The notes beneath the pieces were generated by a model. That model had not been told where the DNA came from, searched no databases, and was given only the letters and a program-made list of their open reading frames with translations. Both the position numbers and the translations under genes were made by a program. DNA of 64,000 nt from Maricaulis salignorans (GTDB taxonomy: Bacteria > Pseudomonadota > Alphaproteobacteria > Caulobacterales > Maricaulaceae): assembly GCF_900103475.1 (NCBI RefSeq), contig NZ_FNHG01000003.1, positions 62,001 through 126,000 of the forward strand. The letters run 5' to 3'. Positions 1-6,690 of the stretch are shown in pieces. The number at the start of each line of letters is the position of its first letter. The stretch's first letter is position 1.

Positions 1-339
1 GTCGAACACTTCGCCATTGGCGGTCGGCCGGCCATGGAAGGTCGGGCCATACCAGGAGGCGATACCGACCACATCATAATCATCATCGCGCTGCGGCACG
101 AAGCGTTGACCGCCGACCGTATAGGGACGCCCGACTTTCTGGTGATCGCTGTCGCCGGCAATCAGTGAGGCCGTGTCGACCCGGCTGGCCAGCAGCGCCG
201 GCGAAACCGGCATCGCCGCCGGCAGGGGCGGCACCGTGCTGGAGAATGTGCGCGTGGGTGCAGGGCTTGAGGCACAGCCCGCCAGAAACAGCAAAGCCAG
301 TGCACTGGCGAGGAATGAATGACGCAAAACGGGACCCAT
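1..339 (-). CDS. rlpA: RlpA-family septal ring lytic transglycosylase lipoprotein, N-terminal part (gene runs off the window start)
   Basis: Only the first 113 codons are inside the window. The translation starts with a hydrophobic signal and a lipobox (FLAGC, then ASSPAP), so it should be an outer-membrane-directed lipoprotein. After a linker it enters the RlpA double-psi beta-barrel with the hallmark GIASWYGPTFHGRPTANGE, where the family cuts denuded peptidoglycan glycans during division. The C-terminal SPOR domain, if present, lies outside. The start is the ATG giving MGPVLRHSF; a longer reading lacks a better ribosome site. Confidence 0.9.
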   Translation of the reverse strand, partial: MGPVLRHSFLASALALLFLAGCASSPAPTRTFSSTVPPLPAAMPVSPALLASRVDTASLIAGDSDHQKVGRPYTVGGQRFVPQRDDDYDVVGIASWYGPTFHGRPTANGEVFD

Positions 340-454
340 CAAGCTCGACCAACCCAAAATCAACGCCATATTATCGCGCAATCATGAAAGGAGCGTAAGC
401 CGCTGCAACGCAGATATTGCGCTTGGCCCCCGTTGACCGCTATTGGAGGCGAAC

Positions 455-542
455 GGAGAGGTGGCAGAGTGGTCGATTGCGGCGGTCTTGAAAACCGTTG
501 AACCGCGAGGTTCCGGGGGTTCGAATCCCTCCCTCTCCGCCA
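455..542 (+). tRNA. tRNA-Ser (anticodon TGA)
   Basis: An 88-nt class II tRNA. The acceptor arm GGAGAGG pairs with CCTCTCC, followed by discriminator G and an encoded CCA. The anticodon loop CTTGAAA gives TGA. A long variable arm lies between it and the T arm GGTTCGAATCC. It reads serine UCA (and possibly other UCN) codons. It lies immediately beside the unusual five-gene operon at 796-5784; tRNA 3' ends are common integration sites. Confidence 0.95.
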
Positions 543-795
543 TTTCTGCTCATAAAAAGATTATTATTCAGATAGATATTGATTTTATTCGACGACTTAC
601 CCCATCAAATGCCCTGGCTTGATCCGTGCTTGGTGTTACGCCGGCCTCCAGCGGAGCCAGTGCATGTGGCAGGTCCAATATGGCGACCAGGCATTGAGGG
701 GCCCCTTCCCTGATCCAGCGACCGCATCGCATCAGACGGTTTTCCGCCCTGCTTTTTCCAAAGGCGACCCCGGTCTTCTTGGCGGTTGGCGTGCT
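543..795. other. Non-coding gap after tRNA-Ser
   Basis: I see no convincing gene, integrase remnant or repeat of the tRNA 3' end. Open frames here lack ribosome sites and recognisable content. It is AT-richer just after the tRNA, which may hold the tRNA terminator. It lies downstream of the minus-strand operon that ends at 796. Confidence 0.4.
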
Positions 796-1053
796 TCATT
801 CGCCGCTCGGGATCTTGCTGAAGCCACGCAACACCTGACGATAAACTATGGAAGAAAACCGCCTTAACGAGTACCCCAGAAGGATGTCGGCAGATTGCTT
901 GGCCAGCAATCGCCTCAAGCCCTGGTTCAGCGTTCGATTTTTCGCCAATGCCTCATCGATATCATCCGCGGAGTATCGCATTTCGTACTCGTTCGCGGCC
1001 CGAATCAAAGCCGCCTTTCGCATAGCGTGGAGTGAATCCTGAAAGTCAGGCAT
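796..1053 (-). CDS. Small protein of unknown function, last gene of the 796-5784 operon
   Basis: An 85-residue soluble protein starting MPDFQDSLHAM. Its ATG lies 2 nt past the stop of the MotB-like gene, with a GGAGG-rich stretch in front, so it is almost certainly translated as part of the operon. It looks all-helical and basic toward the C terminus (SLRRFSS, YRQVLRGF), with no signal peptide or membrane segment. I do not recognise the family. Its place at the operon end suggests an accessory, regulatory or effector role, which is inference only. Confidence 0.6.
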   Translation of the reverse strand: MPDFQDSLHAMRKAALIRAANEYEMRYSADDIDEALAKNRTLNQGLRRLLAKQSADILLGYSLRRFSSIVYRQVLRGFSKIPSGE

Positions 1054-1055
1054 CC

Positions 1056-2084
1056 TCAGCCTCCACGTACGAGGTGATGGTAGAAATGGCTCTGTACACC
1101 CAAATACTGGTCGAGAAACTCCTGGCGCGAGGCGTCGCCCATCTGGTCGTAAATTCGGACAAAAAAGCGGCATTCAGGGTTCTGTTGTTGGGAGGCCTGA
1201 AAATGAGACCGCGTCGCGCCAAGAAATTCGTTTAGGCTCATCGGCTGACCGAGCCGAGGATCGGGAAGTGCCGCCACCCAGGGAATAGATCGGAACCGTC
1301 CCTCGTCACCCCGGCCGGCCGTTACGCCATCTTGCGACAGAACCACATTGTAGGAGTATGCGATGGCTCCGTCGTCTCGATAGACACACGGCGGGAGGTC
1401 GCCGGCGCGGCCGCACTGGGCCCGGATATAATCAAGTTGGCTTCCAATATTTGATCGTTCAGCGTGGCATTGGGCGAGCTGATCAGGGAGCATTCGCTGA
1501 TCGTTATTCAGACCGGCATACGAACTCATGGCTGCGTTGAGGACGTCTGCGGCACTACGTTCGGGATCGACCGCATTTGCTGCGGACACGAGTTCGGACA
1601 CATCACCCAGTTCGTCTCGGAGCATCGCGAGCTGCCGTTCCAGGCGGGCATTCTCTTGCCGGAGGGTGCTTGCTTCTTGCTGGCTGAACGGTCGCCCGTC
1701 GCGGAGCGCCGCCAGTTCTGAGGTGGCCGCTTCCAGATCAGTTCGAAGCGCAACATTTTCGCTGGACATCGCGGCCAGGCGCGCGAGCGGTTCCTGCAGC
1801 TGTTCCTGTGTCAACGGCGCGCCAATATTTCCCGCAAGCTCGTTGCCCAGCGTGATTTCCAGCTGACCTTCGAACGCGCCGCGAAAGGCCCGTCGTTCGA
1901 TCTCTGACGCGTCGTAGCGCCGTTCCAGATCTAGCTGTTCTTCCTCCCGGCGAAACAGGATCGAGCTCATAAGGAGCAGGAACAGAAAGAGAAGGAGAAG
2001 GAGGAGTTCCGCGAGGGTCAGCCCCAGCACCACTCCGCGCCGGTAGGCGCTGCTATCATTATCGTTGAACAGCACGCCCGCCAA
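1056..2084 (-). CDS. MotB/TolR-like single-span membrane protein with coiled coil
   Basis: A 342-residue protein. A short cytoplasmic N terminus is followed by one very hydrophobic helix (about residues 17-44; GLTLAELLLLLLF) carrying Glu26 where MotB/TolR/ExbD stator proteins carry the proton-binding Asp. A long charged coiled coil (about 45-190) and a C-terminal domain with several cysteines (QCGRAGDLPPC, ECRFFVRIYD) follow. I see no OmpA-type peptidoglycan-binding motif. It overlaps the TolQ/MotA-like gene by 26 nt, implying translational coupling and a channel partnership. The C-terminal domain is of unknown function. The stator reading comes from topology and neighbour, not strong sequence similarity. 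Confidence 0.65.
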   Translation of the reverse strand: MAGVLFNDNDSSAYRRGVVLGLTLAELLLLLLFLFLLLMSSILFRREEEQLDLERRYDASEIERRAFRGAFEGQLEITLGNELAGNIGAPLTQEQLQEPLARLAAMSSENVALRTDLEAATSELAALRDGRPFSQQEASTLRQENARLERQLAMLRDELGDVSELVSAANAVDPERSAADVLNAAMSSYAGLNNDQRMLPDQLAQCHAERSNIGSQLDYIRAQCGRAGDLPPCVYRDDGAIAYSYNVVLSQDGVTAGRGDEGRFRSIPWVAALPDPRLGQPMSLNEFLGATRSHFQASQQQNPECRFFVRIYDQMGDASRQEFLDQYLGVQSHFYHHLVRGG

Positions 2085-3573
2085 TCTCCTTTGTTAGAAA
2101 CTCGGCGACTTCGGCCAGTGAGGCGGCGTAGTTCACCGAGAGCTCTTTTAGGCGTGTCAGTTCATCGTCGAGTTTTGTGTTGCGTTCTCCAAGGTTCTCT
2201 GTGCCCGCGTCGATTGCGGTAATCATCGAGGACATCGAGCCGGAAACCTTTTCGGCCGCGCTGGTAAAGCCCTGGAATGCGGAAAGCGCGTTCTGTGAAT
2301 TCTCCGCAAGCATGGCAAGGTTGCCGCTGGCGTCCCCGACAATTTTTCCGGCCCCTCTGATTTCCTCGAGTGTGCTGTTGAGTGCTTCGGTTGACTTGCG
2401 CAGTTCGCCTGCGATGTCGGCAAAGCCTCGCGTCAGCAGGTCGTCGGGAATAGCGACGTTCGCGACTTTCTCTGCGAGCGCGCGGGTGGCTTCGACAGCG
2501 TGGGACGACGCTTCGTCAAAGCGCTCTGCGATCTCGGTATGCCGCTTGAGCGAAGCTTCAATGCCCTCGCTTGCACCGGTGATCGAGCCGACACTCCGTT
2601 CGAGAACCTCGGAGAACTGCGTAATCAGCTCTCGTTGGCGGCCGAGTTGCTCGTCGGTTATGTTGACGACCGAGCTGCGCACCGCCTCCTGGATGGCGAG
2701 AGCAAAACTCTGGAACCGGGAGGATGCATGGTCGAGTTCGCCGCGTAGGCGATCTGAAGCCGTCGCCAGATCAAGGCGTGACCTGGTTTCAACATCGCTC
2801 ACCTCGGTCTTGAACTGGATAAGGATGAGACGGGCTATAATGCCAACAATTGTCGAGCCAAGCGCGACCCCGAACGCACCGATCAGCTCATCCGGTGCAA
2901 TGCCAGGCTCAAGCTTGACCAGGGCGATGAACATCGAAACGAGCGTATAGGTGAGGCCGAGATAGTAGCAATTATCGCCGGCACGATCGAGGCGCGCCCT
3001 GAACTCGCGCTTCGTTGCAACGAATAGCGCATAGGCCGCAATGATGGTGGCGCAAACGGCAACAGCAAACCATGGGTTGACCAGCTCGAAGCCCTTCCCG
3101 ATCAGAATGAAGAGCACACCGCCGAGAATTGCCCCGATATAGGCGAATTTCTCCTGGTCCTCGTGAACATTCAGACGAGGAAGCGACGGGATTGACCGGA
3201 AAGCACGCGCGAACCCGCCCAACCGAGAGGGGTTGGCGCGAGCTTGATCCGCTTCAGCCGAGCGTAGCCGTTCGCCGAGCCCAGCAGTTTTTGCGTCGTC
3301 CGCCTCGCGGTCCATGGATGTCGCGCTGGTCGGGGCATCGTCGTCAGTCACCGCATTTGAACTTGAGGGTTCTGAGGCGTTGGCTGGATCGACTTTGGAG
3401 GCCTCGTCGGCCGCGCTCGCAACCTCGCCGGGCACCGCTGCCTCATTGGGCGTAGGCTCAGGAGAGACAGCAGCCTTCTTTCTTCGAGGCCGAACTTTCC
3501 GCGGAACCGTGGGCGTTTCCCCGACGGGATCATCGGGAGATGACGCGGGTGTTGATTTGGTGGTTCGCGCCAT
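2059..3573 (-). CDS. TolQ/MotA/ExbB-like membrane protein with long cytoplasmic tail
   Basis: 504 residues from MARTTKSTPA; this ATG sits 2 nt after the upstream stop with an AGGAT ribosome site, so the 21-residue longer reading was rejected. Residues 1-140 are a disordered, Pro/Ala/Glu-rich basic-acidic region. About four membrane segments follow (143-160, 166-187, 202-219, 230-252); the third and fourth (YLGLTYTLVSMF, ALGSTIVGIIARLIL) look like the pore helices of TolQ/ExbB. Residues 260-504 form a long helical tail. ZorA of Zorya defence shares this channel-plus-tail plan. Together with the next gene it could form an ion-driven motor unit, by inference. Confidence 0.65.
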   Translation of the reverse strand: MARTTKSTPASSPDDPVGETPTVPRKVRPRRKKAAVSPEPTPNEAAVPGEVASAADEASKVDPANASEPSSSNAVTDDDAPTSATSMDREADDAKTAGLGERLRSAEADQARANPSRLGGFARAFRSIPSLPRLNVHEDQEKFAYIGAILGGVLFILIGKGFELVNPWFAVAVCATIIAAYALFVATKREFRARLDRAGDNCYYLGLTYTLVSMFIALVKLEPGIAPDELIGAFGVALGSTIVGIIARLILIQFKTEVSDVETRSRLDLATASDRLRGELDHASSRFQSFALAIQEAVRSSVVNITDEQLGRQRELITQFSEVLERSVGSITGASEGIEASLKRHTEIAERFDEASSHAVEATRALAEKVANVAIPDDLLTRGFADIAGELRKSTEALNSTLEEIRGAGKIVGDASGNLAMLAENSQNALSAFQGFTSAAEKVSGSMSSMITAIDAGTENLGERNTKLDDELTRLKELSVNYAASLAEVAEFLTKEIGGRAVQR

Positions 3574-3575
3574 TT

Positions 3576-4394
3576 TCAGATCCTGACGAAGTCGGTTACA
3601 TGACCAGAGTTTGCCCGCACATACTCTTCCCACCACAGGAGAAGCTCACGCGATTGAAGGCGACTGTATTCGGCCCTCAAAATCACGACGAGATAGACCT
3701 CCGCTCCCCTGAGGTCTGTTTGCGCGTCGGCATAATTGCTTGACAACGAGAATTGCGCGAACTCACCGACGCCCGACCGGAACATCGAATACACATCGCT
3801 GTGCTGGACGAGATCGGAGGCCACGATCAGCCGGCGCGGGACGTCATCGTCAACACTCCCGAGGGAGTCCGCAGCAATGGCGCGAATGGACTCAACTATG
3901 GGTGAGTTGTCTGCTGCACCGCCCTCAATCGTCGTTGCCAACGCGCCATTGATCGCGTTGGCGAATTCTTCGCGATAGACCCGTTCCACTTCGGTGGGCT
4001 GCCCGGCGATCTGGTCCATCCAAATCGCGCGGCCCGGGTTGCACCGGGAGAACACGCGGGTTGCGAGCGCGCCTCGCGACGCGTTCATGGTGTAGATATC
4101 GAGCCGGGTGCCCCGCTCCAGTTCCCCGAGCAGGTCGCGAACCTCGTTTTCGATTTCGCGAATCTGGACAGCGTCATACGGGTCACTGGCATCAATGGCG
4201 ATGACCGTCAGAGCACTTGGGCCTGTCTCGGCACAAAAGGTGGCCGGGTCTATCGCCGGTTCACCGTACTCTTTCCACCCCGCTAGCGCGATAGCCCCAA
4301 CGATCAGCCCTGTGACAACAACGCCTCCCAGGATCTGCCAAACCAGATTTCCGTCGCCCTTTTTCACACGCTTCTTAGTTTTCCAGACTGCCAT
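3576..4394 (-). CDS. Membrane-anchored von Willebrand A-like protein
   Basis: 272 residues. A lysine-rich N terminus is followed by one membrane helix (about 18-40) and an extracytoplasmic or anchored domain starting ALTVIAIDASD. The strand followed by DASD resembles the start of a vWA MIDAS (DxSxS), and the later VASDLVQHSD matches the typical vWA SD strand. The MIDAS is incomplete, so metal binding is uncertain. The gene overlaps its upstream neighbour by 20 nt and sits 2 nt before the TolQ/MotA-like gene. Such domains usually mediate protein contacts, so it may link the membrane complex to a partner. Confidence 0.6.
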   Translation of the reverse strand: MAVWKTKKRVKKGDGNLVWQILGGVVVTGLIVGAIALAGWKEYGEPAIDPATFCAETGPSALTVIAIDASDPYDAVQIREIENEVRDLLGELERGTRLDIYTMNASRGALATRVFSRCNPGRAIWMDQIAGQPTEVERVYREEFANAINGALATTIEGGAADNSPIVESIRAIAADSLGSVDDDVPRRLIVASDLVQHSDVYSMFRSGVGEFAQFSLSSNYADAQTDLRGAEVYLVVILRAEYSRLQSRELLLWWEEYVRANSGHVTDFVRI

Positions 4395-5784
4395 CGATCG
4401 CCCCCAAAGATTTCTTCGCCTGCGTTTCTATTTGCCCGATTTGAGCGAGAACGCGCTGGCGGTATTCGGTCAACTCAAGTTTGACCCCGGTCGTGGTGTC
4501 TCTGGCCGCGACGGAGTCGGCATCGATACGGGCTACGAGCGCTTCAAGTTCACGAATGTCCGCTGTGGCTGTATCGGACCTCGCCAGTGCACCGTTCGGT
4601 TCTTCTCCGGCGCAGGCCCACTCGATGTACTCACGAAGCGCCAGGCTTTCGGCTGTGTCGCAGCTCTCCAGGAAGGTGCGATAGTTTGCCAGCAGGTTTC
4701 GGGCGCCGGCAGCATTTGCGTTCATGGCGTTGGCGCTGGGGCCGATGCCGTTGATAAAGTCCTCGAGTCGTTGGACGACCTCATCGCGGACATCCCCCAG
4801 GTTTTCGAAGAGCCCGTTGTACTCACCCTCGAAGTCTGCCCGTCGCTCCTGAACGATCCGGTACGCTTTGGTGTAGCCAGGATAACGGTCCCCGAAGTGG
4901 TAACCTTTCCACCAGGCGAAAAAGCCAAAGAAGACGCCAAGCCCAAGCAGAACGTATGACTGGATGTCGGGTAGCAGGAAGAAGTTCGAACGAAGCGCCT
5001 GAACCGCGGCACCGAAATACTCCGATTCCGGAAGGAACTCGCCATGCTCGGCGGCTAGCATTTGTTGTGCTCGGTAGTGCGCGACTACGAAATGCCCGGC
5101 GATGAGGGCAATCCCGAAAACCGTTGAAGCTAGGGAGCCAACCAGTTTCTTCGCGATGAAGATGCTGTGGATCCACTTGGTGAAAATGAACCCAGCGAAG
5201 AAGGAAAGAACGATGTTCAGCGATGAGACGAGGAGCGCGAAAATCAGTCCACCTACGAATCCGAGGGAATTTCCGCCTGCGAAAAAGAACATGTTCATGA
5301 CGGACTCGCCCCCCCAAAAGAGGTAGAGTTGCCACGTATGCTTGAGAATATTTGGAGGCTTTGCCGCCGGGGCCTTCAGGCGCCGCCGCGCGCGGTATTC
5401 ACGAAAATGATCCAGTTGTTCGCTGTAGAGTTGACGAAGATGCTCGATCTCACCCGTCGCCGACGTCACGCCTACGGACATCACATTGAGGTCACGTTCA
5501 ATCTGGTTTCTGGCGGCTGTGAAGTCGATGTTCGCGCCATGCTGGTGGATCAGATCGGCGAGGAGATTGATTCTCTTGTTGGTGTCTGCCGTTGCCGACT
5601 GGCGCAGCGCATCGAGACGAGCCCTGACGTTTGAATGAAATACGGCATCCTCATCGCGCTGGGCTTGCGCGGAAGCGATGCGGGCCCGTCTCTCGACTCT
5701 CGCCGCAATGTCTAGGTCTTTCAGGAAACGTTCGGCGTCGACCGGCCGCAGAAAGGAAACATCCGTATTGTCGCCAGAACGCAT
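4375..5784 (-). CDS. Multi-span membrane protein with flanking coiled coils, first gene of the operon
   Basis: 469 residues, family not recognised. A helical, charged region (1-145) contains a likely coiled coil (NQIERDLN ... HLRQLYSEQLDHF). About four membrane segments follow (155-170, 175-200, 215-235, 273-291), then a second helical region (300-469). No enzymatic motif is visible. It heads the tight operon ending at 796, with which it overlaps at its 3' end. Symmetric coiled coils around a membrane core suggest a scaffold or sensor for the downstream channel-like pair, but this is inference. Confidence 0.6.
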   Translation of the reverse strand: MRSGDNTDVSFLRPVDAERFLKDLDIAARVERRARIASAQAQRDEDAVFHSNVRARLDALRQSATADTNKRINLLADLIHQHGANIDFTAARNQIERDLNVMSVGVTSATGEIEHLRQLYSEQLDHFREYRARRRLKAPAAKPPNILKHTWQLYLFWGGESVMNMFFFAGGNSLGFVGGLIFALLVSSLNIVLSFFAGFIFTKWIHSIFIAKKLVGSLASTVFGIALIAGHFVVAHYRAQQMLAAEHGEFLPESEYFGAAVQALRSNFFLLPDIQSYVLLGLGVFFGFFAWWKGYHFGDRYPGYTKAYRIVQERRADFEGEYNGLFENLGDVRDEVVQRLEDFINGIGPSANAMNANAAGARNLLANYRTFLESCDTAESLALREYIEWACAGEEPNGALARSDTATADIRELEALVARIDADSVAARDTTTGVKLELTEYRQRVLAQIGQIETQAKKSLGAIDGSLEN

Positions 5785-6119
5785 GCGCCATTACGACCAA
5801 CCCTGGCCGCCCCCCATCCAACCCTAATAGAGGTTTAATCTACGGCCAGCCGGCATGACAACCTAAATAAGCGCATCAGATGGTTACAAGCGCAAGAAAA
5901 GGCGTTGAATTTTGGTGACCCGTATCAACCTCGACAGTTCCACTTTTGCGACAATTACGTGTCAGAGCAGCATTTGCAATAGGCTGTGCCCAATGGAAAG
6001 AAGGGGGCGTGCGCGGCAAGACGCATCCTCTAATCTTGCTCCGTAGGCATGTGAGAACTGACCGCGCCCGCGCCGCGATACGGATGACGGGCCATGGGGT
6101 GAACATGTGCGCCTGGCGT
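5785..6119. other. Intergenic region upstream of the five-gene operon
   Basis: About 335 bases between the divergent-side start of the operon (5784, minus) and the end of the repeat protein gene (6120, minus). No supported gene; the frames here lack ribosome sites and family features. It must hold the operon promoter. A TTGTCA on the minus strand near 5862-5857 is a possible -35, but no convincing -10 at good spacing was found. Confidence 0.35.
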
Positions 6120-6515
6120 TTACTGTTCGGGGTCGCCGTCCGGTGTAACGCCGGGAGACTTGATCCCGGCTTGATCGCGCACTTCCCAGCCCGGATCACC
6201 ACCGCCCAGATTATTGTTCTGTCCTTCATCGCGCCCAGCGCCCGGACGCGGGTCACCGATCTCCCAGCCGGGGTCGCCGCCGCCCAAATTCTGGGTCTGT
6301 CCGGTATCCCGGCCGGCAGCCGGTCGCGCCTCGCGCTGGATCAATATGGTGCCATTGCGCGTGCGGCAGCGTTCGCCGGCCTCGGCTTCCCGGCAAAGTG
6401 GCAAGGTTTGATCCGGGGCCGACTGCGCCTGCTGGCGCTGCGCCCCGGCTGCTCCGGAAAGGGCCAAAAGACCGCCGGTGAGCATTGTGGCAATGACAAG
6501 ATGTTTGCAGATCAT
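6120..6515 (-). CDS. Secreted small protein with a tandem NLGGGDPGWE repeat
   Basis: 131 residues with a clear Sec signal (TMLTGGLLALSGAAGA, cleavage near AGA-Q). A strong GGGAGG site lies 6 nt before the ATG. After a Gln-rich stretch and a small Cys pair region (LCREAEAGERC) come two nearly identical units of about 24 residues, each with AGRDxGQ, then NLGGGDPGWE, ending in a Pro/Gly/Asp-rich tail. The function is unknown. The repeats suggest a flexible periplasmic or surface protein. Confidence 0.7.
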   Translation of the reverse strand: MICKHLVIATMLTGGLLALSGAAGAQRQQAQSAPDQTLPLCREAEAGERCRTRNGTILIQREARPAAGRDTGQTQNLGGGDPGWEIGDPRPGAGRDEGQNNNLGGGDPGWEVRDQAGIKSPGVTPDGDPEQ

Positions 6516-6690
6516 GGTGGGCCTCCCGCCGCGTTTGTTTGGAGTTTAGCATAATAGGGTCACCGGCGCTGACAACGCCGCCCTGCCCCGCCGCGACACC
6601 CTTTGCCTTGTGAGCGGCCGGGCGGGCCGCTATAGCAGGGCCGACAGGCAGCCGCGGACGATTCCGCTGGCTGGGACATCCGGGGGATTT

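Noticed and set aside
83-352. Open frame of 89 residues on the minus strand overlapping the rlpA start
   Set aside because: It is out of frame with the lipoprotein and lacks any domain; the rlpA frame has the signal, lipobox and RlpA motif.
1056-2084. OmpA/MotB peptidoglycan-binding domain in the C-terminal region of the MotB-like protein
   Set aside because: The usual TDxxG...R signature is not visible, so cell-wall anchoring cannot be claimed.
455-6119. Integrated island with att repeats at the tRNA-Ser gene
   Set aside because: No integrase and no repeat of the tRNA 3' end was found by eye inside the window; the tRNA position alone is suggestive only.
5876-6256. 126-residue minus-strand frame overlapping the repeat-protein gene
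   Set aside because: Different frame from the signal-peptide protein, no ribosome site and no domain.
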